NCBI RefSeq assembly: GCF_014646235.1
Contig: NZ_BMNB01000034.1
Location: forward strand, 1 to 64,000
Length of the DNA: 64,000 nucleotides
From: Micromonospora sonchi
Lineage (GTDB): Bacteria > Actinomycetota > Actinomycetes > Mycobacteriales > Micromonosporaceae
Direction of reading: 5' to 3'
The position numbers and the translations under genes are program-made. How positions within the stretch are numbered: position 1 is the stretch's first letter; every line of letters begins with the position of its first letter. This document shows positions 48,565 to 57,053 of the stretch, piece after piece. The notes under the pieces were generated by a model. That model was not told the DNA's origin. It did no database searches and worked only from the letters and a program-made list of their open reading frames with translations.

Positions 48565-49737
48565 TCAGCTGGCAATTGGCGGTTGTCGTACCAGGTCGGG
48601 GGGAGCGGGCTGCGGCGGCAGAGCCTGGGGCGCACCAGCGGTGATCCGGCGGGATCTGCTGAACCTACGCGTCAGCGGCCGCTCCACGCCGGTGTAGAGC
48701 AGCGCCGCGAACCCCAGCGTCACCAGGTAGGCCACGACCAGGGCGACGGTCGCGCCCATGACGCCCCAGCCCTCGCCGGCCAGCTGGCTGGCGAACCAGA
48801 GCACGATGATGTGGATCAGGTAGAACGCGAACGACACGTCCCCGAACCAGACGGCGGTACGTCCGCGCAGCGGTGAGCGCTGCCCGGTGATGTCGGCCTG
48901 CGCCCCGGCGGCCACCAGCAACGCGGCGGGGATCACCATCGCCACGACCACCGAGAAGAGCAGCGGCACCACCTCGGAGATGCCGTAGAAGACCAGCGTG
49001 AGCAGTGTGGCGGTACGCAGGCTCACCCGGATCCGGTCTTCCCGGACGAGCCGGGCCAGGACGATCCCCACCACGAAGTCCAGCATCCGGCTCAGCGGCA
49101 GGAAGTACACCAGCCAGAACTGGGGGAACGACGCGTTCGCGTAGTTGTAGACCGGCTCCGTGGGGAGGAATGCCATGGCGAGGAAGGGAATGGTCAGCAT
49201 CGCCGCGACGAGGCCACCTGCGGTTGGCCAGAGCCACCGGCCGGGGATCCTCCGGACGGCAGCGAACAACCATGGAAAGGCGAAGTAGAAGAGCACCTCG
49301 GCGCTGAGCGACCAGCTCGGGGTGTTGATCCCGTTGAGGATGGTCATGTCCGGGAACCAGCTTTGGACCAGCGCGAAGTTCGCCAGCGTCGGCCACAGCT
49401 GCACGCCCTGACCGGTCAAGATCAGGAGGATGACGATGACGGCGCAGACGACCAGGTTGTTCGGCATGATCTTGGCCGCTCGGCGACGCCAGAACGCCCG
49501 TTTCGTGTCGCCATCCTGGACGGACCAGGCCAGGACGAATCCACTGAGGATGAAGAAGAAGTTCAACGCCGCGGATCCGGTGCGGCTGAAGATCAGGAAA
49601 AACCAGTCTTCGAGCCGCTCATCGGCGAAGAAGCCCATCAGCGTCGCGTGGGAGAGAAACACGATGATCGCGGCGATCATCCGCATCCCGGTCAACGTCG
49701 GTAGGCGGTCGGGCACGTTCGTCAGCTTCTGCGTCAT
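48565..49737 (-). CDS. acyltransferase 3 family membrane protein
   Basis: A 390-residue protein with about ten helices. The AT3 signature is RMIAAIIVFLSHATLMGFF with the catalytic-type His, and ALNFFFILSGFVLAWS plus SWSLSAEVLFYFAFPW. AT3 enzymes O-acylate sugars, antibiotics or lipids at the membrane. The last gene of the seven-gene lipid operon, overlapping the glycosyltransferase by 4 bp; it probably acylates the glycosylated product. No C-terminal SGNH domain is present, only a Pro-rich tail. Confidence 0.88.
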   Translation of the reverse strand: MTQKLTNVPDRLPTLTGMRMIAAIIVFLSHATLMGFFADERLEDWFFLIFSRTGSAALNFFFILSGFVLAWSVQDGDTKRAFWRRRAAKIMPNNLVVCAVIVILLILTGQGVQLWPTLANFALVQSWFPDMTILNGINTPSWSLSAEVLFYFAFPWLFAAVRRIPGRWLWPTAGGLVAAMLTIPFLAMAFLPTEPVYNYANASFPQFWLVYFLPLSRMLDFVVGIVLARLVREDRIRVSLRTATLLTLVFYGISEVVPLLFSVVVAMVIPAALLVAAGAQADITGQRSPLRGRTAVWFGDVSFAFYLIHIIVLWFASQLAGEGWGVMGATVALVVAYLVTLGFAALLYTGVERPLTRRFSRSRRITAGAPQALPPQPAPPDLVRQPPIAS

Positions 49738-51035
49738 CGGCGGCCACCCTCGAGGTTGGCGGGAGTCTCATCTCTGTGGACCGGCCGCCGTGTCCGCAGC
49801 GCCTCCTCGGCGACATCGGCGGCACGGCGGAGGCCGTCCAATTCCGCGATGCGACGTTGGCATTCTCGGGCGTTCGCCCGGTAGGCCGGCTCGTGGTAGA
49901 CCTTGTCGATCGTTGCCCGCAGCACTGACGGCTTCGCCCGGTGCACCGGGAGGAACTCCCCCACACCGAGGTACTTGAGCCGCGCGGCCACCCCGGGCTG
50001 GTCGTTCGCCACCGGCAGCGCGACCATCGGCACGCCTTTGGCCAACGATTCCAGGGCTGTGTTCAGCCCGGCGTGTGTGATGACGAGAGACGCCCGCTCG
50101 AGCAGGTCCAGTTGCGGCGCGTACGGGACGACGATCGGCGTGCCCGGCAGATCGGCCGGAGGTTCCATCTCCCGGCTGCCGAGAGAGATGACCAGTTGCG
50201 CGTCGAGCCCGACGCAGGCCGCCGCGATGGTGTCGAAGATCTGCGGTAGACGGTTCTGCAGGGTGCCCATCGAGGCGTAGACCAGTGGCCGGCCGTCCAG
50301 CTGCTCCCAGGGAAAATCGACGGGCTCGCTGCTGCCTTCGTCGTGGAAGGGGCCGGTGTAGTGGAAACAGTCGGGCAGTCTCTCACGCGGGAAGTCGAAG
50401 AAGCGTGGCTGCTGCGCGATCTGGGCGAGACTCGAGCCGTCGTTCAGCCCACGGACGGGCTTCATCCCCCACTCGGCGCGCCGCTCGTTCACCAGGCTCA
50501 CCACGGGTCGGATCACGCGGTCGATCACCCGGTGGCCAAGCACGTTGCGCATTCGGGCGGGGAGAGAGGCGCGGTAGGGCCAGGCCGTCATGAAGGGCGG
50601 CACGGCCGGCTCGGAATTCAGTGCCAACGCGCCGCAGACGGTCACGTACGGGATGTCGAACCGTTCGGCGACGCTGTTGGCCGCGCCGTAGACCTGATCC
50701 ACCAGCAGACCGTCCATCCGGTGTCTTTCCAGCAGTGGCGGCAGGTCGCGCAGCAGGACCTCGACCTCGCGCACGTAGGCGCGGACGATGAATCGAATGG
50801 CCGCGAGCCCGCTCAGCTTTCCCTGTTCTTCGGAGAAGCGGGCCAACGAGCCGAGCGGAAACTCGCGCTCACCGATCGGCGCGAACTCGAACCCGGCGAC
50901 GTACGGCCGCGTTCCGGCGTCCGGCAGGGCGATAAGGGTCACCTGATGGCCGCGCCGAAGCAACTCCCGGCCGAGCGTGGCCATCGGGCTGAGGTGGCCG
51001 GTGTAGTCGGGGCAGATCAGACCAATGTGTGGCAC
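49734..51035 (-). CDS. glycosyltransferase, CrtX/MGT-like (GT1)
   Basis: A 433-residue GT-B enzyme. The N-terminal half has the acceptor side (CPDYTGHLSPMATLGREL); the C-terminal half has the donor signature YAPQLDLLERASLVITHAGL, then ALESLAKGVPMVALPVANDQ. This resembles zeaxanthin glucosyltransferase CrtX and macrolide glycosyltransferases, so the acceptor is probably hydrophobic and the donor UDP-glucose-like. Cytoplasmic, possibly membrane-associated. It overlaps the AT3 gene and lies in the seven-gene operon; its product would be the sugar-bearing intermediate. Confidence 0.9.
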   Translation of the reverse strand: MPHIGLICPDYTGHLSPMATLGRELLRRGHQVTLIALPDAGTRPYVAGFEFAPIGEREFPLGSLARFSEEQGKLSGLAAIRFIVRAYVREVEVLLRDLPPLLERHRMDGLLVDQVYGAANSVAERFDIPYVTVCGALALNSEPAVPPFMTAWPYRASLPARMRNVLGHRVIDRVIRPVVSLVNERRAEWGMKPVRGLNDGSSLAQIAQQPRFFDFPRERLPDCFHYTGPFHDEGSSEPVDFPWEQLDGRPLVYASMGTLQNRLPQIFDTIAAACVGLDAQLVISLGSREMEPPADLPGTPIVVPYAPQLDLLERASLVITHAGLNTALESLAKGVPMVALPVANDQPGVAARLKYLGVGEFLPVHRAKPSVLRATIDKVYHEPAYRANARECQRRIAELDGLRRAADVAEEALRTRRPVHRDETPANLEGGRR

Positions 51036-51072
51036 GACAGGCCTCCCGCCGGGTCTTGCTTCTTCGAAATCC

Positions 51073-51993
51073 TCATACCACCGTCAACAGACGCGACGGA
51101 TGCACCGAAAATGCGGCCGGCGTGTATCCGACGATCTCGCCGTCCACCTCAAGCGGCAGTGGCGTGTCCGCGTCGATTCGTAAGGTGCGCACCTGACGAC
51201 GACGGATCGCGGGATGTCCCCCCGCGTTTCCCCGGAACACCTGCCACATCAGCCCGATCACGCCGATTCGTCCGACGCCGAGCGCCTGCACGACATCCAG
51301 ATGGCCAGCTTCCGGAGGCTCCGCGGAACCGAAGGTCAGACCACCGGCGATGTAAGGGACCTTGAGCACCGCGATGTTGGTGACGGCCTGACGCGACCGC
51401 TCCCCGTCCATGTCGAGCCGCACCTCGACCGGCTTCCAACCCGCCAACACCCGCGCACTGGACGCGGCTTCGGCGAACTGGAGGTTGAGCCGTTTGAGCA
51501 CCCGGTTGACCGGCGTCTTCTCGGTGAACGCCCGCCCGATCACGCTGACCAACCCGGCCGTGCAGCTGGCCAGGAAGAAGCGGTGGGCGGAGGTGCCGTC
51601 GGCCCGGCTGAACGTCACCGCCCCGACGTCCGTCTCGCGATCGCGGGTCCGGTCGAGAAGGCAGCCGAGGTTCGCGACCGGAGCCCGGCCGCGGGCGAAG
51701 TCGTTGCAGGTACCGGCGGGCACGTACCCCAGCCGAACCTTCTCGTCGCCGGCCTCCAGCACCCCGTTGGCGACGTCGGAGAGCGTGCCGTCCCCACCGA
51801 CCGCGATCACGGTCCGATATCCGTCCAGAACGGCCCTGCGCCCAAGCTCGATCCCGTGGCCGGGGTAGCGGGTACGCCAGCAGTCGGCAGCGGGCAACTC
51901 CGCGGCAAGTCGCTGCTCGATCATCCGCCGGCGTTGGACTCCCGAGGTCGGGTTGACGATGCAGACCACCCGCTCGCCGTCATCCGCGACCAT
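51073..51993 (-). CDS. diacylglycerol/sphingosine kinase-like lipid kinase
   Basis: A 306-residue DAGK-catalytic-type lipid kinase. ATP-binding motif VIAVGGDGTLSDVANGVLEAG is in the first domain (about 60-85), preceded by VNPTSGVQRRR; the second domain is the usual beta-sandwich (AGGLTFGSAEPPEAG). Relatives phosphorylate diacylglycerol or sphingoid bases. Its first 14 bp overlap the SDR gene and it is followed by the glycosyltransferase, so it probably phosphorylates the lipid alcohol made by the upstream steps. Confidence 0.9.
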   Translation of the reverse strand: MVADDGERVVCIVNPTSGVQRRRMIEQRLAAELPAADCWRTRYPGHGIELGRRAVLDGYRTVIAVGGDGTLSDVANGVLEAGDEKVRLGYVPAGTCNDFARGRAPVANLGCLLDRTRDRETDVGAVTFSRADGTSAHRFFLASCTAGLVSVIGRAFTEKTPVNRVLKRLNLQFAEAASSARVLAGWKPVEVRLDMDGERSRQAVTNIAVLKVPYIAGGLTFGSAEPPEAGHLDVVQALGVGRIGVIGLMWQVFRGNAGGHPAIRRRQVRTLRIDADTPLPLEVDGEIVGYTPAAFSVHPSRLLTVV

Positions 51994-52978
51994 GGGCCTC
52001 TTCCCTCTCCAACCAGTTGATCGTGCGGCTGAGGGCTTCCGCCAGGCCGACCCGGGGCGTGTAGCCGATCGACTTGATCCGGCCGAGGTCGTAGCGCATT
52101 CCCCCGGCGACGGACCGGACCGCGTAACGGGTGAGCATCGGCCGGCCGGACCGGGTGCCGATGCCGGCGAGCCCGGCGAGTTCGGACAGGGCCGCCACCA
52201 TCACCGCAGCGGAGAAGGGAATGGACCGGTGCGGCGGCAGCAGGCCGACCTGCTCGGCGACCCGGTCGAAGAGTTGTCCCACGGTCAAGCCGTACGAGTC
52301 GCCCACGATGTACCGGCCGCCCGCGCAGTCGGGCGTGGTGCCGGCCAGCACGATCGCGTCGGCCAGGTTTTCGCTGTAGGTCAACTCGATCGGCGCCGCG
52401 CCGCGGTCGAAGTGAACCAGTTTGCCGTCCCGGAGCCCACGCACGATCTCGGGAATGAAGTGACGGTCACCCGGCCCGAATATCCAGGCGGGGTAGATGA
52501 CCGTGACTTCGAGCCCGCGGCCATCGTACGACCAGGCGAGGTTCTCTCCGGCAAGCTTGGACCGCGAATACGCATGGGGCGCAACCAGCTTCGGTGACGT
52601 CTCGTCGGTGACGCCGTGGGCGTCGAACCCGAAGACGTCCACGGTGCTCAGATAGACGAACCGGTGAACACCACAGCGCATCGCCTCGTCCAGGAGAGCC
52701 TGCGTGCCGTCCCGGTTCACCTGCCAGATCCGGCGGCCGGGCCGCCAGTCGCTCAGTTCGGCAGCCGCGTGCACCACGAGTTGGACGCCATCGGCTACGC
52801 CTCGGAGGGATTCCGGCTTCGTCAGGTCGCCCACGTGTTCCGCATACTTGACCCCTCCAGGAGAGGGCTCGCGCACGAGGCCCCGCACCGACCACCCGGC
52901 CCGTAGCAGCGCGGCGGCGACCGCCCGGCCGACGCAGCCGGTCACCCCGGTCACCAGCGCGACACGATCCTGCATCAC
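51980..52978 (-). CDS. extended SDR, 3-beta-HSD-like NAD(P)-dependent dehydrogenase
   Basis: A 332-residue reductase. Nucleotide-binding GVTGCVGRAVAAALL at the start; catalytic YLSTVDVFGF (Ser) and AYSRSKLAGE (Tyr-Lys). It resembles 3-beta-hydroxysteroid or dihydroflavonol reductases, which act on hydrophobic ketones. In this operon it could reduce the ketone formed by the alpha-oxoamine synthase. Overlaps the AIR-synthase-like gene by 4 bp and the kinase gene by 14 bp. Confidence 0.88.
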   Translation of the reverse strand: MMQDRVALVTGVTGCVGRAVAAALLRAGWSVRGLVREPSPGGVKYAEHVGDLTKPESLRGVADGVQLVVHAAAELSDWRPGRRIWQVNRDGTQALLDEAMRCGVHRFVYLSTVDVFGFDAHGVTDETSPKLVAPHAYSRSKLAGENLAWSYDGRGLEVTVIYPAWIFGPGDRHFIPEIVRGLRDGKLVHFDRGAAPIELTYSENLADAIVLAGTTPDCAGGRYIVGDSYGLTVGQLFDRVAEQVGLLPPHRSIPFSAAVMVAALSELAGLAGIGTRSGRPMLTRYAVRSVAGGMRYDLGRIKSIGYTPRVGLAEALSRTINWLEREEAHGRG

Positions 52979-54021
52979 CGTCCTCCTGTGACCAGCGCAC
53001 GGAGGTCGGCCAGCAACGGCCCGGTAGGGTCGATCGTCCGCATGCGCAGCAGCAGGTCACCCAGGTCCCTCCGCGAGTCGGACTCGTCGAAGAGCACCAG
53101 CTCCTGGCCCGCGGTCAGCTGCCCGACACGGACTGCGGTCAGTCCCTGTTCGGCCAGCGCCCGTGCGCAGCCGTCCGCGTCGGCGGCGTCGACCGCGTAC
53201 AGCAGCTCGAACTCGCCCCACTCGCCGGCAGCCATGAACCAGCGGGGCAGTTCACAAGCGTCGGCGAGCGCGGCTGCGGCCTGGTCGTACACCTCGTTGC
53301 GCAGCGTGACCTCGACCCCCAGACCGTTGATCTCGGCGAGGCTCACCGCCGCGCTGAGCAGCCCGTCGCTGGTGTCGATGCATGCCCGGGCGTACGCGCG
53401 CAGCGTGTCGCCCGCGACCACGCGCGCCTTGGGCAGCCACGGCTCCTGGTCGGTCAGCCCCAGTGCGGAGCTGCGAAACCCAGCGGCGTTACCAGCTCCT
53501 ATGCGGCCCGTCACGTACAGCGCGTCGCCGGGCTGTGCTCCGATCCGGGTCAGGAACCGACCGGATCGGAGCGTGCCGATGGCGCACGAGGTGAAGCTCT
53601 CCTCGTTCGCCCAGTTGGTGTCGCCGCCGACGATGTGACAGCCGTACCCGGCAGCGGCGTCGGATGCACCGCGGCCGAATTCACGGGCGGCTTCGGCAGT
53701 CCACTTCTCTTTCTGAAGCGAGCACGACACCAGGACCGCGACGGGGTCGGCAGCCACGGCCGCGAGATCGCTCACGCTGACGGTGGTGGTCAACCATCCC
53801 TTCTCGTAGGGCGTCGAGGCGGTGGCCAGTTCGGCGCCGCCGTTCAGCGTGTCGACCGTTACCGCGAGAAGCCCACCGGTGCCGAGGTCGAGCAGTTCGG
53901 CGTCCGCTTCGAAGGCGCCATTGAGTTGGAGCGGAGACCGCATCATGCCGTCGCGGATAGCGGTGATCATGCTGCCCTCGGCCGCATCCAGGCACAGCCG
54001 GGTCCAGGCGGTGGAGGTCAT
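52975..54021 (-). CDS. AIR synthase/ThiL-like ATP-binding protein
   Basis: A 348-residue protein of the PurM/ThiL/HypE fold. N-terminal ATP-binding region: LLDLGTGGLLAVTVDTLNGG and a Asp-rich turn (GCHIVGGDTNWANEE). C-terminal half: ACIDTSDGLLSAAVSLAE (the ThiL-like DTSDGL motif) and FMAAGEWGEFELLYAV. It probably uses ATP to phosphorylate or activate a substrate; the exact role is unknown. ThiL itself is usually next to thiE genes, which are absent, so this is a pathway-specific member. Spacing to the UbiA gene is 1 bp. Confidence 0.82.
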   Translation of the reverse strand: MTSTAWTRLCLDAAEGSMITAIRDGMMRSPLQLNGAFEADAELLDLGTGGLLAVTVDTLNGGAELATASTPYEKGWLTTTVSVSDLAAVAADPVAVLVSCSLQKEKWTAEAAREFGRGASDAAAGYGCHIVGGDTNWANEESFTSCAIGTLRSGRFLTRIGAQPGDALYVTGRIGAGNAAGFRSSALGLTDQEPWLPKARVVAGDTLRAYARACIDTSDGLLSAAVSLAEINGLGVEVTLRNEVYDQAAAALADACELPRWFMAAGEWGEFELLYAVDAADADGCARALAEQGLTAVRVGQLTAGQELVLFDESDSRRDLGDLLLRMRTIDPTGPLLADLRALVTGGR

Positions 54022-54022
54022 G

Positions 54023-55009
54023 TCATGCCTGCCGGGAGGACCGCGTCGCGCGGAGCGTGAACTCCAGGTAGAGCATCATGGGGATGGTGCCGATGAGGAA
54101 GAACGTCGGTTCGTGCAGCGCGCCGAGCGACAGGACGAACAGCGTGGTCGCCTTGGTGAACCACAACAGCGCCTCGTATGCCCTGGTCTCCGGTGCCCGG
54201 ACCAGCGTCAGCAGGCTCTGGGCGAAAGCCAGCGCCGAGACGCTGAGCAATATCCCAAATGCAGTCGTCGGATAGATGCCTCCGGGGCCGACGCCCGCCA
54301 CGGCACCCGCCGCCGCGGCGACCAGCGCTATCACCGGAAAGACCACGGCGACCCGGCTGGCCGACCGAGCGCCCAGGGCCACCGGCAGCGTCCGGTAGCC
54401 GGCGACCCGGTCGCCTTCGATGTCCTTGAAGTATCCGACGAGGCAGAAGCCACAGAGCACGACGGCGACCAGCGCCGTCTGGAACCACGTCACCGCCGGG
54501 ATGTCCAGCCATCCCCGGTCGGGCCGGACCGCTACCGCCCCGAGCACGGTGAACAGCGACATGTCCACGCCGTTGGCGATGTTGCCGAGCATCGGAATGC
54601 CCTTGGTCCAGGTGTAGACCAGATGCCCTGCGATCGCGATGACGCCCCATATCGCCACTGCCGGTGCGACGATGACGGCCACCACGAGGAGGGCGGTGGA
54701 CAGTGCCAGAGTCAGCCCAAGCCCGACATGGGGGTTGATCAGCCCGGCAACGAAGGGTCGATCCGGGGCGTTCACCGCGTCCGCCTTGCGGTCGAACCAG
54801 TCGTTGATGACCACGCCGACGCCGTAGCCGAAGACGCAGAACAGCAGGCCGATGGCGATGGTCGCGGCGGTGGCCCCGGCCCGCGGCGCCGTCATGCCGA
54901 CCAGACCGGCCGACAGGGACAACGGTACGAAGTGGAACCTCCACATCCTCGCCCACGCGACCGCCCTGTCCTGAGGGCGAAGTGGGGTCTGGATCTGGCT
55001 GACGCTCAT
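54023..55009 (-). CDS. UbiA family prenyltransferase
   Basis: A 328-residue membrane protein with about nine helices. The first Asp-rich motif is VVINDWFDRKADAVNAPDRP (NDxxDxxxD type); the second is KDIEGDRVAGYRTLP. UbiA enzymes attach prenyl groups to aromatic or quinone-like acceptors or lipids at the membrane. In this operon it could add a prenyl chain to the amino-ketone or to a sugar-lipid. It is directly followed by the AIR-synthase-like gene. Confidence 0.9.
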   Translation of the reverse strand: MSVSQIQTPLRPQDRAVAWARMWRFHFVPLSLSAGLVGMTAPRAGATAATIAIGLLFCVFGYGVGVVINDWFDRKADAVNAPDRPFVAGLINPHVGLGLTLALSTALLVVAVIVAPAVAIWGVIAIAGHLVYTWTKGIPMLGNIANGVDMSLFTVLGAVAVRPDRGWLDIPAVTWFQTALVAVVLCGFCLVGYFKDIEGDRVAGYRTLPVALGARSASRVAVVFPVIALVAAAAGAVAGVGPGGIYPTTAFGILLSVSALAFAQSLLTLVRAPETRAYEALLWFTKATTLFVLSLGALHEPTFFLIGTIPMMLYLEFTLRATRSSRQA

Positions 55010-55099
55010 CTGGCCTCCGCTCGCATGGTTGACGCACCGCCGTAGCTCATGGACAGCGCGGATTGATCCCGCCCGGATCGACCTGGCGGCTCAGCCGGC

Positions 55100-56311
55100 T
55101 CACGCAGCGCCCTGCGCGGCGAAGTCCTCCAGCGCCCATTCCGGCGGCGTCAGCTCACGGATCTCGGCGAACGCCGCCACCGCACGCTTGAGCTGTTCCG
55201 GGGTGTGCGTGGCGGTGAAGCTGGCCCGTAGCCGGGGCGAGGCCGCCGGTGGGAGCACCGCGTTGACGTACACACCGCGCTCCATCAAGCTGCGCCAGGC
55301 GAACATGGCCGGGACGGCGCTCTCGAACGGCACGCACACGATCGGTGCTTCGCTCGGCAACGGGTCGTAGCCGAGAGCGGCCAGTTCGCGGTGCACGTAT
55401 GACGCGTTCTCCAGTGCCTGCCGGCACAGCCACGGCTCGTCGCGCAGAATGCCCAGGGCCGCCCGGGCGGCGGCCAGGCTGGCCGGTGGGGCCGCCGCGC
55501 TGAAGATCAGGCTGCGCGCGTGATGGCGTAGATAGTCGATGACCTCTTCCGGACCGAGCACCGCTCCGCCGACCGACGCCAGCGACTTGCTGAAAGTGAT
55601 GGTGATGAGGTCGATCTGTTCGGTCATGCCGAAGTGGGCGCTGGTGCCCCGGCCGTCGGCGAGGACGCCAAGGCCGTGCGCGTCGTCGACCAGCAGGCGG
55701 GCGCCGTACTTCCGGCACAGCTGGACCGTTTCGGGGAGAGGACACAGGTCGCCGGCCATCGAGTAGACCCCGTCGACCACGACCAACCGGTTCGCGTCCG
55801 GCGGGCAGCTCGCCAACCGCCGTTCCAGGTCTTCCATGTCGTTGTGGGCGAACCGCCACACCTTGGCGGGGCTCATGCCACAGGCGTCGTAGACCGAGGC
55901 GTGTGCCTCCCGGTCGATGATGACCACGTCGTTGCGCGACACCAGTGAGGCGATCGCACCGAGGTTGGCCTGGTAGCCCGTCGGGAACACCAGGGCGGCC
56001 GGCATGCCGAGGAAGTCGGCGAGGTCTCGCTCCAACTCCTCGTGCAGCGAAACGTTGCCGTTGAGCAGCCGCGAACCGGTGCGCGACGAGCCGTACTCCT
56101 CGATCGCCGAATGCGCGGCGGCACGCACCCGAGGGTCGGAGGTCAGACCGAGGTAGTTGTTCGAGCCGCACATGACGACCTCGCCCATCGGCGTTTGGGC
56201 GATCGTTGCGTCCGACCCCTCGAAGCGGGTGAAGTAGGGGTAGAGCCCAGCTGACCGAGCCGCACGGGCGTCTGTGTACGACCGGCAACGAGCGAAGATA
56301 TCTGTCGTCAC
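55100..56311 (-). CDS. alpha-oxoamine synthase family aminotransferase
   Basis: A 403-residue fold-type I PLP enzyme (GTG 56311; an upstream ATG at 56389 lies in AT-rich, probably untranslated DNA). PLP Lys242 is in TITFSKSLASVGGA; upstream are GSNNYLGLTSDPRV, GTGYQ-like FPTGYQANLGA and LLVDDAHGLGVL. Family: KBL, AONS, ALAS, serine palmitoyltransferase, which condense an amino acid with an acyl thioester and lose CO2. Here it would make an amino-ketone from an acyl-ACP or CoA. First gene of the lipid operon, with a 90-bp gap to ubiA. Confidence 0.92.
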   Translation of the reverse strand: MTTDIFARCRSYTDARAARSAGLYPYFTRFEGSDATIAQTPMGEVVMCGSNNYLGLTSDPRVRAAAHSAIEEYGSSRTGSRLLNGNVSLHEELERDLADFLGMPAALVFPTGYQANLGAIASLVSRNDVVIIDREAHASVYDACGMSPAKVWRFAHNDMEDLERRLASCPPDANRLVVVDGVYSMAGDLCPLPETVQLCRKYGARLLVDDAHGLGVLADGRGTSAHFGMTEQIDLITITFSKSLASVGGAVLGPEEVIDYLRHHARSLIFSAAAPPASLAAARAALGILRDEPWLCRQALENASYVHRELAALGYDPLPSEAPIVCVPFESAVPAMFAWRSLMERGVYVNAVLPPAASPRLRASFTATHTPEQLKRAVAAFAEIRELTPPEWALEDFAAQGAA

Positions 56312-57053
56312 GGTTCTCGTGAGCCCTTTCTCATGCGGACTCTTTATTACCAGGGACGATTGCGACAGAATCGCACCGTCAGCCTTTTCCATTGCGCAAG
56401 TCGTGGGGAGTGGACACCGAACCGACTCGCAAGGGAATGGTGATCGGGCAGACTCCATCGGCGTGCAAAACGCACGCTCGCCTGCCGAAGGAACCCCCGT
56501 TGTCGCCTCAGCTACGCTCCGCCTAGCGGATCTTTCTGGACCGCCTTCACTTTATCCACCATGTCAAGGGGTTCACGGTGAGTAACAATCAGCGCAGGTC
56601 GACAGATCGACCCATGATCCGGCCTTAAAGCCATTGGGCTGCGCTGATGTAGCCATTGTCGGCCGTCTAAGAGATCAGGGAGTCGGGCGGCGCGGCGACG
56701 CTCGGCGAGCCGTCGCACCCGCACGACGTACCGCAGTCGGCCATGCGGCACCAGCGGCGGGAACCACGCCCATCCCGACCATCGAGGGCGGCAACACGAC
56801 GAAGCCCGCCCTTTGGCTTGCCGCCAGAAGCCCAGACGAAACTTTTCCGAGAATCGGCGCCCTGGCACCGACCTAGATTGACGGCAATTGCCCGCGTCCG
56901 AGCCCTACCGCGCGCCGCACCACCGCCGCTATCCTAACCATCGATGCCGATCACCGATCGCCCATCTTCCGGAGATTATCCGGAAATTGCCCCCTATCCT
57001 CTCGGCGTCGCCACCGGCGCCGAGAGCCTTCGTAGCAGCGATAGGAGACGACT
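56312..57053. other. 740-bp divergent intergenic region, AT-richer than its surroundings
   Basis: Between the alpha-oxoamine synthase and GH3 genes. It holds two palindromes: GGTCGAcagaTCGACC (56597-56612) and TTCCGGA-gatta-TCCGGAA (56967-56985). TTGACA is seen on the minus strand near 56566. A 118-codon minus-strand frame (56868-56512) has poor codon bias and is not called. Likely a long regulatory region; the lower GC also allows that it borders transferred DNA. Confidence 0.6.
56967..56985 (+). promoter_or_regulatory. perfect palindrome upstream of the GH3 gene
   Basis: TTCCGGA and TCCGGAA are perfect 7-bp arms around GATTA, 69 bp before the GH3 start. The size fits a LacI-, TetR- or MarR-type operator. 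No cognate regulator gene is adjacent. Confidence 0.6.

Noticed and set aside
53635..55045. Plus-strand ORFs opposite the AIR-synthase-like and UbiA genes
   Set aside because: Shadows; the minus-strand genes have the DTSDGL and NDxxD motifs respectively.
56512..56868. 118-codon minus-strand ORF in the lipid operon promoter region
   Set aside because: Weak codon bias, no motif, and it would cover two palindromes; treated as non-coding.
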